Of a DNA stretch of 53,674 nucleotides, positions 9,132 to 17,922 are shown in pieces. This DNA is from Clostridia bacterium (GTDB lineage Bacteria; Bacillota; Clostridia; TANB77; UBA1234). A program made the position numbers and the translations under genes. Below the pieces are notes generated by a model. That model saw only the letters and a list, made by a program, of their open reading frames with translations. It searched no databases and had not been told where the DNA came from. Positions within the stretch are counted from its first letter, which is position 1. The number at the start of each line of letters is the position of its first letter. The DNA lies in the NCBI GenBank assembly GCA_900753975.1, contig CAAEBC010000066.1:1-53674 (forward strand). The letters run 5' to 3'.

Positions 9132-9168
9132 AAAAATAAAAACGACACGGTTATATTTACCATGTCGT
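9132..9168 (-). terminator. Intrinsic terminator after the pentapeptide gene
   Basis: On the minus strand ACGACATGG pairs with CCGTGTCGT across a 9-nt loop and is followed directly by TTTTTATTTTTA. It lies 11 nt past the pentapeptide-protein stop and ends the rsgA operon. Confidence 0.85.
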
Positions 9169-9178
9169 TTCTGTTTCT

Positions 9179-9823
9179 CTATTTAATTTTAACACCAATC
9201 AAATACATCAAATCCACTGCTTGATATGTATCTATAATAGCTCCTTTTATATCTTCTAATCCAATGCTTATTCCTAAAATATCGCATTCTGATATATCTA
9301 TTCCTTTTAATGAAGTATTAAAAACTTGTGCTTCTTGTAAATTAACTTTTTGGAAATAAACTTCCTTTAAAGTTGTCTCTGAAAAGTATGAATTTTTTAA
9401 TGTTGTATTTTTAAAAAGTACTCTTTCTAAACTTGCCATTGATAAATTTATATAGTTTGCATTTGCCTCTATTATTCCAACATTATAAAATCTAGCATCA
9501 GTAAAATCAGAACCAGCAATTTTGCAATTATTAAATTCGCACCTAATAAAATTTGATTCTAAGAATTTAGTGTTAGAAAAATTGCAATTTGTGAATATAA
9601 CATCACTAAATGTAGTCTTCTCTAGTGTGCCTTGCTCCATATTAATATTAGTAAATTTACAATATTCAAATGTAATATCAAATAATTTAACATTTGCTAC
9701 AGTTTCATCAGTAAAAGAAATCTTAGAAAAAACATCTTTTTCTGCCTTTTTACTAATTTCATCAATAAAACTAGCTTCTGTTAGATTTTTCAAAAAAATT
9801 TCTTGCGGTTTTAATATATTCAA
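9179..9823 (-). CDS. Pentapeptide-repeat protein
   Basis: This 214-residue protein is built almost entirely of A(D/N)LXX-like pentapeptides, for example NTKFLESNF and AGSDFTDARF, from about residue 45 to 180. The family forms a right-handed quadrilateral beta-helix. Some members mimic DNA and protect gyrase, but most have no known role and nothing here singles out gyrase. It starts 8 nt after the rsgA stop and so is probably co-transcribed with it. There is no signal peptide or membrane segment. Confidence 0.85.
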   Translation of the reverse strand: MNILKPQEIFLKNLTEASFIDEISKKAEKDVFSKISFTDETVANVKLFDITFEYCKFTNINMEQGTLEKTTFSDVIFTNCNFSNTKFLESNFIRCEFNNCKIAGSDFTDARFYNVGIIEANANYINLSMASLERVLFKNTTLKNSYFSETTLKEVYFQKVNLQEAQVFNTSLKGIDISECDILGISIGLEDIKGAIIDTYQAVDLMYLIGVKIK

Positions 9824-9831
9824 ATTATTAC

Positions 9832-10878
9832 TTACCTCTTTCTATTTTGTTTTGCTATCTCTTTAAATTTGTTTCTTTTTTCCCTTAAGTAGCTTTCACT
9901 ATCACTATTATACCTTGCTTCGTTTTTTAATTTCATATAGGCATTATATCTTTCTTCAGATAATTCACCATTTTTGATAGCTTCTAGCACCTTACACCCT
10001 GGCTCGCTCGTATGAGTACAATCTGAAAATTTACACGTTCCAAAATATTTTTCTACATCTTGAAACGTTTTGTCTATGCCATCATCGCAATTCCACATTC
10101 CAAGCTCACGCATTCCAGGAGTATCTATAACCATTGCACCTGTTGGTAACATTAAAAGTTGCCTATTAGTTGTAGTATGTCTGCCTTTGGAATCATCTTC
10201 TCGTATCTCGCTCGTTTTCATTACATCCTCACCAATCAAAGTATTTACGAGTGTAGATTTTCCAACGCCAGAAGATCCTAAAAATACAAGAGTATTCCCT
10301 TTTTTAAAGTACTTTTGTAGTTTTTCTAAACCAATTTTTGCCTTACAACTTATAGCATACACATCCACACCTATTGCAACACTTTCAATCTCGGAGATAT
10401 AACTTTCCACATCATCCACTAAATCGCACTTAGTAAGTACTATAACTGGAATCGCTCCTGATTCCCATGCAAGTGTGAGATATCTTTCAATTCGTCTTAT
10501 ATTAAAATTATCATTCAAAGACTGCATAATAAAAACATAATCAAAATTAGCAGCAACTAACTGCTCATGTTGTGTATGCATTTCGTGATTTCTGTCAGCT
10601 GAAGAAGAGGCTCTTGAAAATGAACTATCCCTTTTTAGTGTCTCTATAATCTGACTATCTCCCATGCTATTCCACTCAATCATAACAAAATCACCTATCG
10701 TAGGATATATTGCATTTGGATTATCATAGAAACTACCTTTCTTTAATCTTGCAAATCCTTTCCCTTTATCACTCACAATTTCATATCTATCTCGATAAGT
10801 AGTAATTATTCTTGCTGGAATTCCATTTATTTTTCCTGCTATTTTTTCTTCTTTTAAACCATAATCTTTTATATTCAA
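9832..10878 (-). CDS. rsgA: Ribosome small-subunit-dependent GTPase RsgA
   Basis: RsgA is a circularly permuted GTPase that acts in late maturation of the 30S subunit. It has an N-terminal OB fold (to about residue 110), then G4 (TKCD, 149-152), G1 (GSSGVGKST, 201-209) and G3 (DTPG, 252-255), the permuted order typical of the family. A C-terminal zinc site uses C282, C287, H289 and C295. The length of 348 residues is slightly long. The start is a TTG, 6 nt after GGAGGG; no better ATG exists. The pentapeptide gene follows closely. Confidence 0.95.
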   Translation of the reverse strand: MNIKDYGLKEEKIAGKINGIPARIITTYRDRYEIVSDKGKGFARLKKGSFYDNPNAIYPTIGDFVMIEWNSMGDSQIIETLKRDSSFSRASSSADRNHEMHTQHEQLVAANFDYVFIMQSLNDNFNIRRIERYLTLAWESGAIPVIVLTKCDLVDDVESYISEIESVAIGVDVYAISCKAKIGLEKLQKYFKKGNTLVFLGSSGVGKSTLVNTLIGEDVMKTSEIREDDSKGRHTTTNRQLLMLPTGAMVIDTPGMRELGMWNCDDGIDKTFQDVEKYFGTCKFSDCTHTSEPGCKVLEAIKNGELSEERYNAYMKLKNEARYNSDSESYLREKRNKFKEIAKQNRKR

Positions 10879-10974
10879 TTTAATCCCTCCTATTAATCAT
10901 TATTAAAAGATTAATACGAGTTCCAATTTACCATTAAACAAAAAACGCCTCCTAACTGTTTAAAAAAAACATTT

Positions 10975-11862
10975 TTACACAACAGTGCATACTATACCTA
11001 TTAATACCATTGTAATCATAACATATTGCTTCCAATTTAGCTTTTCTTTTAGAAATACTCTAGAAAGTATTAACGACAAAACGCAATATGAAGATACTAC
11101 AACAGCAGAAATCGTGGCATTTGTCGCCATTGCATACACATAAAAGAATTGACCAGCAGTTTCAAAAACTGCAGCTATAATATTACTTTTATCTTGTAAC
11201 AAATTAACCTTTTCTTTTTTGACAATTCTTAAAAACGCATACGAGATAATTGCTACTATTAAAAATGTAAGTTCATATGCTATTAAAGCATCATCTTCTG
11301 TAATTATACCAAGTTCATCTAAATAAAGTGCGTCTAGAAATGTTCCTAAGCCATCAAAAATACAATATAGTATTGGAAATAGTATAGCAAGAAAACTCAG
11401 TTCGTATCTTTTCATTTCCTTATGCATTTCTTTTTTATTTGCAGTTGCTTCTAAGTATGCAAGTAACAATACTCCAATTATAATTAATACAATTCCTATA
11501 CCTTCTAGCATTTTAAGTTTGTATGAGAAAAATATAATACATAAAATCGTAGCAATAGCACCAGAAGAATTTTGTATTGGTGAAGCTACTGACAATTCTA
11601 AATATTTCAATCCTGCATAACCTATTGCCATAGACAAAATGTATGACATAGATATTGGTAAATACCTTATTAAATTCATGAAATCATACTCAAAGCCATT
11701 CACAACAAGCATATATATCGCTTGTATTCCCATAATCAAACCAACAGTTATTACTGTCTTTAGATATGTAAATCTATCATTTTCATTTTGATTTGCTTTT
11801 TTATAAAATAAATCTGCAAATCCCCATAGCAGAAATGTTAAGAGTGCATATATTCCCCACAT
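10975..11862 (-). CDS. EamA/DMT-family membrane transporter
   Basis: This 295-residue integral membrane protein has about ten hydrophobic segments and the duplicated five-helix EamA layout of drug/metabolite transporters. The substrate cannot be read from the sequence. It follows dltC by 27 nt with a good AAGGAG site, so it is probably part of the vanW-dltA-dltC operon. Its place there suggests transport of an envelope precursor, but that is a guess. Confidence 0.85.
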   Translation of the reverse strand: MWGIYALLTFLLWGFADLFYKKANQNENDRFTYLKTVITVGLIMGIQAIYMLVVNGFEYDFMNLIRYLPISMSYILSMAIGYAGLKYLELSVASPIQNSSGAIATILCIIFFSYKLKMLEGIGIVLIIIGVLLLAYLEATANKKEMHKEMKRYELSFLAILFPILYCIFDGLGTFLDALYLDELGIITEDDALIAYELTFLIVAIISYAFLRIVKKEKVNLLQDKSNIIAAVFETAGQFFYVYAMATNATISAVVVSSYCVLSLILSRVFLKEKLNWKQYVMITMVLIGIVCTVV

Positions 11863-11889
11863 TTAAAATTCTCCTTTTTTAACATAAAA

Positions 11890-12111
11890 TTAGCAGTACT
11901 TCTCCACAAGCTCTTCTATTCCTCTTGGTGTTCTTAGCTTTTTTCTATCTATTCTAGTTGGTTGAATTTCAATTCCTTCATCTTCAAGTCTTGCAAACAA
12001 TTCAATCATTGCAAAAGAATCAAGCAGTCCACTTTCTATCAAATCGAAATCCGGATTATATACATTTTCATCTTCGCATATTTCATATAATATTTTTTTA
12101 ACATCTATCAT
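11890..12111 (-). CDS. dltC: D-alanyl carrier protein DltC
   Basis: This is a 73-residue acyl-carrier-type protein. The phosphopantetheine attachment serine is in ESGLLDSFA, which matches the DltC form (GLLDSF) more closely than fatty-acid ACP (DSLD). In the Dlt pathway it receives D-alanine from DltA for transfer to teichoic acids. Its ATG overlaps the dltA stop by 4 nt, consistent with coupled translation. No classical DltB or DltD gene is adjacent. Confidence 0.88.
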   Translation of the reverse strand: MIDVKKILYEICEDENVYNPDFDLIESGLLDSFAMIELFARLEDEGIEIQPTRIDRKKLRTPRGIEELVEKYC

Positions 12112-13530
12112 AACTCTTTTAACTTCTTTCTATCGTATTTTCCATTGTTATTTATCGGAATACTTTCTAAAACTTCTATAACTTTTGGTATCATATACTC
12201 TGGTAAAACTTTTCTTAATTCTACTTTTACGTATTCTGCTGAGATTTCATCATCTATCGTTATATAAGCTTTTATAAGTTTAATCACATCGCCGTTTTCT
12301 TTTTCTTTAGCAACAACTACAGCTTCTTTAATGCCTTTTATCTTTAGCAAATTATTTTCTATTTCCCCAAGTTCAATTCTATAACCTTTGTATTTTATTT
12401 GACTATCTATTCTGCCTCTACAGTATAATAAGTCATCTTTTATATAACCAATATCTCCTGTCTTATAATAATCTTTTCCGATCCTTTATAAAATGACCTC
12501 CGCTAATATTTCCTATATATCCACCAAATACACTTGGTCCACTAAGTACTATTTCATCATTTTCTATATCTATTTTTGTCGCAGCTGTACTGATTTTTCC
12601 AACTGGCAAATATTCTTCATTTAACATACAATCATCTATTAGTATTCCAGTCACTGCAGAGGTGGCTTCTGTAGGTCCATATGCGTTTATTATTTTTATA
12701 TCTTTAAATCTATCCTTTAACTTTTTAACAAGCTTAACTTCTAATATTTCGCCACAAAAATAAATACATTTTAAACTCTCAAAATTTTCCGAATTAAAAT
12801 CCTTATCCAATACTAGTAATTTTGCAAAAGTTGGTGTAGCTACTATCAAACTGATATTTTCTTTTTTTAATACATCAAATATTCTTGCATATTCTTCTTT
12901 AGAAATGCTATCAAGTCCAACTAATGTATTACCATTAAATAAAGAATAATAAAAATCCGCAACACTTAAATCAAAACTAAAACTTGCTTCATTTAGCACA
13001 TTAATATTTCTATAACTAGACAAATTTTCTAACCCACTTATCCACTTTATGAAGTTTTCCAAATTACTATAAGATATAGGAACACCCTTCGGCTCTCCTG
13101 TACTACCTGATGTAAAAATTATATATGCTATTTCATTTTCATTATTAAGATTTTTGTTATTGGCATTATTATATTTTTCTTCTAATTCTGAAATATCTAA
13201 GCACTCAATATTTTCAATCTTAATATCTTCATTTTTTATAACTAAATCAGTTTTTGATTGTTTTATAATTTTACAAATTCTTTCCATAGGTGTATAAATG
13301 TCAATCGGCACATAAGCTCTTTTAGCAATAAGACAAGCAATAATAGAAATCACCATATCTACTGACTTGTGACCATATAATATTACGGGTGACGTTCCTT
13401 GACTTGTAAGTGCATTTGAAAGACTAGTTGCTCTTTCAAAAAGCTTGTTATATGAAATGCTATCATTATTTATTTTATATGCTACTCTATCTTTATTTGC
13501 TTGTACTATTTTCTTTAACCTCTCCAACAT
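12108..13530 (-). pseudogene. dltA: D-alanine--carrier-protein ligase DltA, frameshifted
   Basis: DltA activates D-alanine with ATP and loads it on DltC. The reading frame is intact from the chosen ATG (13530) through the adenylation motifs TSGSTGEPKG, FCGE and NAYGPTEATSAV. FCGE contains the cysteine linked to D-alanine selection in DltA. Near 12480 the frame runs into a stop after FIKDRKRLL. Reading one base out restores GKDYYKTGDIGY and continues without a stop through GRIDSQIKYKGYR and the catalytic-lysine domain to 12108. One extra base at about 12477-12481 therefore splits an otherwise complete enzyme of about 475 residues. It could be a true recent mutation, an assembly or read error, or recoding. 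An ATG at 13539 is too close to the AAGGA site. Confidence 0.88.
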
Positions 13531-14359
13531 CTTCATCATTCCTTATTTGTTCTTTTGGTATCAAACTATAATCATACAAAACTGCTGAATGATTGTCCAA
13601 AATTAACTCCTTATACAATTCTTCGTTTGTAAGTCTATCTGTGACAATTCTATACACTTTAGATATTCTATAATACTTATCTCCTTCTTTTCTAAAATGA
13701 TTATCTTCTTCAACTAATTTATATCGACAAGGAAATGCTCTTTCACTACGAAGTTCTCCACAAAGTTCCCCATTTTCTACCCAAAGTAAAATTTGCACGT
13801 TTTGATCTGTTGTGTTTTTAAATCTATAGTCAGAATTGTTATACCATACAGATGTACCAGTTCCAAAAGGTACCCTTCTTCTCTCATCTGGAAATAACGC
13901 ATCTGAATGATGATGTAACTCAGTTACTTCTAAAGGACTATTTAATACTAAATAATGCACCATATTTGCAAGCTGGCAGATTCCACCACCATATCCTTTT
14001 CCCATTCCATTTCTAGCTATTATAAGCCCTTCTTTATAACCATATTTCTTTTTTGATGGTCCCATAAGTTTCCAAAAAGAAAAAGTTTCCCCTGGATGAA
14101 CTATAAGACCGTTTATTTTTGTACAGCCAATCATTATATTAGTAACTTTATTTTCTTGAAGTTTGATATCTACTCCATGAAGTTTTCTAATTAATATTGA
14201 TGTATGACTTTTAACTATATTAGGTAACTCTTCTTTTAATCTTTCTTTTGCAAATTTTTCTTTACTAAAAAAATCTTTTATATTTCTAAGTAAAATCTCC
14301 TTCTTTTCTGATATTTTATAACAAGTCGGACTTATATCGCAAAACAGCTTTCTAGCCAA
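13493..14359 (-). CDS. VanW-family protein
   Basis: This is a VanW-domain protein of 289 residues from the chosen start. The domain is clear from the stretch with GLIVHPGETFSFWK, GYGGGICQLANMVHYLVL and the histidine cluster ELHHHSD. The family was first seen in vancomycin-resistance clusters, but its biochemical role is unknown and many members lie outside such clusters. I chose the TTG at 14359, five bases after GGGGGAG. The longer reading from an ATG at 14401 would begin upstream of a good -10 box (14390-14395). Its end overlaps dltA by 38 nt. No vanHAX genes are present, so glycopeptide resistance is not implied. Confidence 0.85.
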   Translation of the reverse strand: MARKLFCDISPTCYKISEKKEILLRNIKDFFSKEKFAKERLKEELPNIVKSHTSILIRKLHGVDIKLQENKVTNIMIGCTKINGLIVHPGETFSFWKLMGPSKKKYGYKEGLIIARNGMGKGYGGGICQLANMVHYLVLNSPLEVTELHHHSDALFPDERRRVPFGTGTSVWYNNSDYRFKNTTDQNVQILLWVENGELCGELRSERAFPCRYKLVEEDNHFRKEGDKYYRISKVYRIVTDRLTNEELYKELILDNHSAVLYDYSLIPKEQIRNDEDVGEVKENSTSK

Positions 14360-14389
14360 AATAACTCCCCCTTTTTTACACATATCGAC

Positions 14390-14395
14390 ATTATA
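14390..14395 (-). promoter_or_regulatory. -10 element of the vanW-dlt operon
   Basis: A perfect TATAAT on the minus strand lies 31 bp upstream of the chosen TTG start. The -35 region is a poor T-rich match. It argues against translation starting at 14401. Confidence 0.45.
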
Positions 14396-14523
14396 TAACA
14401 TTTTGGTATATAAAAAAAGAGAAGTTTATAAAATTTAATTTCAATATTCTTATTAAATGTCATTTATTAGTCACTTCTTGCTAGTAAAATAAAATCAAAA
14501 CTTAAAGAAAAATGGTGATATTT

Positions 14524-15240
14524 ATGAGATTTTTTAGAAGATTATTTAAAATTATATTTTTTACTATAATTATATTAATATTTTTGATGATATTTCATTA
14601 TACAAAACATGGATATTTAATGTATCAAAGTGCACTTGCTGAAATGCCATTAGAAGATAAAATTTCCGAAATACAATCAAAAGAGAATTATACAAAACTT
14701 TCAGAAATACCTCAAATCTATATAGATGCAGTTATTGCTGTTGAAGATCACAGATTTTATAGTCATAATGGAATTGATATAATTGCTATATGTCGTGCAA
14801 CATATAACGATATAAAGGCAATGAAATTTGTCGAGGGTGGCAGTACAATTACACAACAATTAGCTAAAAATACATTTTTTACGCAAGATAAAAAAATAGG
14901 ACGAAAAATTGCAGAAGTTTTTATGGCATTTAAGCTAGAACAAAAATACAGTAAAAACGAAATTCTAGAATTGTATATAAATACAACTTTTTTCGGTAAT
15001 GGATACTATACAGTAAAAGAAGCTAGCCGAGGTTATTTTAATAAAGAGCCTCTTGAACTTACAGACTCCGAAGCCATAATGCTTGCCGGAATTCCCAATG
15101 CCCCATCTTTATATAATCCTAGAAACAGTTTAAAGTTATGCCTAGAACGACAAAGACAAGTCATTAGTAAAATGATAACATACGGAAACCTAACTAAAGA
15201 AAAGGCAGAATTGATTTTATCAAACAACCCCGCCTTTTAA
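14524..15240 (+). CDS. Monofunctional peptidoglycan glycosyltransferase (GT51)
   Basis: This enzyme polymerises lipid II into glycan strands at the outer face of the membrane. It has one N-terminal transmembrane anchor (about residues 8-25) and then a GT51 domain with EDHRFYSHNGID and GGSTITQQLAKN. The first contains the catalytic glutamate. The 238-residue length leaves no room for a transpeptidase domain, unlike class A PBPs. I chose the ATG at 14524 after GGTGAT; the ATG at 14512 lies upstream of that site. It is one of few plus-strand genes here and is divergent from vanW, within a block of cell-envelope genes. Confidence 0.9.
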   Translation: MRFFRRLFKIIFFTIIILIFLMIFHYTKHGYLMYQSALAEMPLEDKISEIQSKENYTKLSEIPQIYIDAVIAVEDHRFYSHNGIDIIAICRATYNDIKAMKFVEGGSTITQQLAKNTFFTQDKKIGRKIAEVFMAFKLEQKYSKNEILELYINTTFFGNGYYTVKEASRGYFNKEPLELTDSEAIMLAGIPNAPSLYNPRNSLKLCLERQRQVISKMITYGNLTKEKAELILSNNPAF

Positions 15241-15296
15241 ATCTATTTATTCAAATTAATTTTCATATGTCCATCTTTATTGCTATAAATATGAAC

Positions 15297-16385
15297 TTAT
15301 TGCACAGTACTACTATTGTTTATCAATAAAACACTATATTCAAACAAAACATCTTGATTATTAAATTTCATATACTTTCCCAATATTTTAGGCGATATAT
15401 ATCTAGTGTCTACAACTGTTACAGTCGAATAATTTTGAACTAATAACGGTGTTAAACTACTTCCATAAGAATCTCTAAATATTATTAGCTCTTTATTTGT
15501 CGTAGCATTTGGATTTTCTATTTTAAGTAGTGCCGTTGCACCAGATAAAAATATATCATATTTATCATAAGCATTAAGTTTATTCATATCATATATTTTT
15601 GTTTGTACATTTTTTTCGTAATTATACACTGTGCATTCTTCTAAAATTTTGTTAGTTAGTATGCTAAGTGTATCGCCACTAGTCTGAATTGGATATTGTC
15701 CTGCATATACACCTTTGAAATCTATAATTTTCTTTTCTTCATATTCATTAGACAAATTCATATCCATCTTTTCAGCAATCTTTTGTACAACCTTTTGAAG
15801 TTTTTCTTGTTTCCAATGTGAGTCTGTTATGTAATACGAATCTAAATCTAAGTCATCGAAAATATCTATATACTCGGCCCAACTTAAACCATTTTGCATT
15901 AAGCTCTTTAATTTTTCATAGTCAAGACGCATATTATCTCCATTTACAAAATAATTTTTATCAGGCACTATTGTATAATAAGTTTTATTGTTTGCAGTTA
16001 AATACTTTTCTTTTATGTTATTAATTTTCTTTGTTAAACTTATAACAGATTGTTCATTTAAAGGATATGTTTGTTCTATAAGTACTCCATCTTTTACATA
16101 AATATTGTTATAGTCCTTTTTCCCAAATAAATCTTTTTCAACTAAAACTTTTGTTTTTCTAAATGTTTCTCTTTCGATAAACTGGTCCGTCACATATTTA
16201 TCAAATTTTTCAAAAAACTTTCCACTAGTTAAATTTGCAAAAGTAAACTTTGGAAATTGCTCTAATTTTCTTCTTTCAGATATAGACACTACTGTATCTT
16301 CTTTTAACACGTTTACTGCAAGCATTCCAACAATTAGGATTATAAAAATAAGGGAAACTATAATATTTTTCAAATTATCATTCAT
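15297..16385 (-). CDS. DHHW-family (AlgX/AlgJ-like) protein
   Basis: This 362-residue protein has an N-terminal membrane anchor (about residues 8-25) and an extracytoplasmic domain of the DHHW family. The name-giving motif appears here as TDSHW, so the second position is serine rather than histidine. A second conserved block includes FRDSYGSSLTPLL. DHHW proteins are distant SGNH-hydrolase-like relatives of AlgJ/AlgX and typically sit beside MBOAT acyltransferases, as here (12-nt gap). The pair probably O-acylates a surface polymer whose identity is not visible. Confidence 0.82.
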   Translation of the reverse strand: MNDNLKNIIVSLIFIILIVGMLAVNVLKEDTVVSISERRKLEQFPKFTFANLTSGKFFEKFDKYVTDQFIERETFRKTKVLVEKDLFGKKDYNNIYVKDGVLIEQTYPLNEQSVISLTKKINNIKEKYLTANNKTYYTIVPDKNYFVNGDNMRLDYEKLKSLMQNGLSWAEYIDIFDDLDLDSYYITDSHWKQEKLQKVVQKIAEKMDMNLSNEYEEKKIIDFKGVYAGQYPIQTSGDTLSILTNKILEECTVYNYEKNVQTKIYDMNKLNAYDKYDIFLSGATALLKIENPNATTNKELIIFRDSYGSSLTPLLVQNYSTVTVVDTRYISPKILGKYMKFNNQDVLFEYSVLLINNSSTVQ

Positions 16386-16397
16386 ATCTTTCCCTCC

Positions 16398-17789
16398 TTA
16401 AAATCTAAAATATAAAAATGGATTGTACGAATTATCTACTAAATATGCTGTAACAATAAATATAATTGCCACTACAAATATTGGTTCTAATATATTTATT
16501 ATATTTTTACACACAGCATTTTCTTTTAATTTATCAATCATATTTTTCATAAGTGGTGTTGCACCAATTATTGCAATAATTAAAGTTACTGCATAGTTTT
16601 TCAAACAGTATAATGTATATTTATTAGAAAATGCAGCAACATTTATGCCGAAAAGTCCACCTATGTTTTTAATTGCTATACCCATATCCTCAGAATTAAA
16701 AATCACAAAGCTTATCATAACAAAAAATAGTACGTATATACTCTTTACAAAGCTCGGTAACTTTTCCATCTTCTTTGCCAAGAAAAACTTTTCAACAATA
16801 AGAAGTACTCCAAACATTAAACCCCAAATTATAAAATTCCAACTAGCTCCATGCCAGATTCCAGTAAGCAGCCAAACTACAAATATATTTCTTATTTGCT
16901 TTAAAGTTCCTTTTCTATTTCCGCCTAGAGGAATATATACATAGTCTCTAAACCATGAGCCAAGAGAAATATGCCATCTTCTCCAAAACTCAGTTATACT
17001 TTTTGATATGTATGGATAATCAAAATTCTCCAAGAAATGAAATCCAAATATTCTTCCAAGTCCTATAGCCATATCTGAATAAGCAGAAAAGTCAAAGTAA
17101 ATTTGTAGCATATAACTTATTGCAAATATCCAATAAAAAAGTACACTCTTTTCATCAGTTGCTCCAAATTTTTCACAAAGTTCTCCAAGCATATTTGCAA
17201 TTAAAACCTTTTTGCCAAGACCTATAACAAATCTTCTTACACCATAAGAAAAATCTTCAATAGTAGTTTTTCTATTGCCTAATTCTTCTTCAACAGTTTC
17301 ATACCTAACTATTGGTCCAGCAATTAATTGTGGGAATAACATTACGTAAGTTGCAAGTCTTATAGGATTTTTTTGTACATTTACTTTACCTTTATATACA
17401 TCAATTACGTAGCTTAAAATTTGAAATGTATAAAAAGAAATTCCTATTGGAAGTGCAAGTCGCAAAAGCTGTATATTTGCACCTGTTACGCTATTAACAT
17501 TACTAATTATAAAGTCTGTATATTTAAATATACAAAGTAAAGCTATGTGAATACCAACTGTCACAACCATTATGCTTTTCTTTTTATATTTATTTATTAA
17601 AAGACCACCTATATAAGCAACTAAAATTTCTGCAAGCATTAAAATAATGTACTTTGGCTCTCCATAATAATAGAAAAACAAAGATGCAAAAAACAGTACA
17701 ACATTTCTGCATTTTTTAGGTAAAGTAAAATATAATATTAAAACTATAGGCAAAAAATAATACAAAAAGCTAATACTTGTAAATAACAT
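16398..17789 (-). CDS. MBOAT-family membrane O-acyltransferase
   Basis: This 463-residue polytopic membrane protein is of the AlgI/DltB-type MBOAT family. SLGSWFRDYVYIPLGGNRKG and the catalytic-histidine motif LLTGIWHGASWNF are present. These enzymes transfer acyl groups across the membrane to extracellular polymers. The sequence looks more AlgI-like than DltB-like by motif. It could nevertheless be the missing acyltransfer partner of the DltA/DltC pair 4 kb away. It forms an operon with the DHHW protein. Upstream is a large hairpin (17818-17884). Confidence 0.9.
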   Translation of the reverse strand: MLFTSISFLYYFLPIVLILYFTLPKKCRNVVLFFASLFFYYYGEPKYIILMLAEILVAYIGGLLINKYKKKSIMVVTVGIHIALLCIFKYTDFIISNVNSVTGANIQLLRLALPIGISFYTFQILSYVIDVYKGKVNVQKNPIRLATYVMLFPQLIAGPIVRYETVEEELGNRKTTIEDFSYGVRRFVIGLGKKVLIANMLGELCEKFGATDEKSVLFYWIFAISYMLQIYFDFSAYSDMAIGLGRIFGFHFLENFDYPYISKSITEFWRRWHISLGSWFRDYVYIPLGGNRKGTLKQIRNIFVVWLLTGIWHGASWNFIIWGLMFGVLLIVEKFFLAKKMEKLPSFVKSIYVLFFVMISFVIFNSEDMGIAIKNIGGLFGINVAAFSNKYTLYCLKNYAVTLIIAIIGATPLMKNMIDKLKENAVCKNIINILEPIFVVAIIFIVTAYLVDNSYNPFLYFRF

Positions 17790-17817
17790 TTCTTCCTCCT
17801 ACGCTACTTAAATTTAA

Positions 17818-17884
17818 CCGATATTTAAGTAAAGACGGAGATAAGCGACTCTAAAAATCGTCGTTCTTTCTCCGTCTCTATCGG
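17818..17884 (-). terminator. Large imperfect hairpin between the DUF4358 and MBOAT genes
   Basis: On the minus strand AGACGGAG pairs with CTCCGTCT around further paired segments, closed outside by GCCGATA/TATCGG-like ends, with TTTACTT after the inner stem. It probably terminates the DUF4358 transcript, or attenuates read-through into the MBOAT operon whose start is 29 nt further on. Confidence 0.55.
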
Positions 17885-17922
17885 CCACAATTTTTTGTAA
17901 TATTATCATTACTGGTACTTGA

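Noticed and set aside
9179..9823. Qnr-like quinolone-resistance protein
   Set aside because: Pentapeptide repeats alone do not show gyrase protection and the gene is a companion of rsgA; no Qnr-specific features are visible.
13493..14359. Vancomycin-resistance cluster
   Set aside because: Only a VanW-family gene is present; vanH, vanA/B-type ligase, vanX and a VanRS pair are absent, and VanW proteins are common outside resistance loci.
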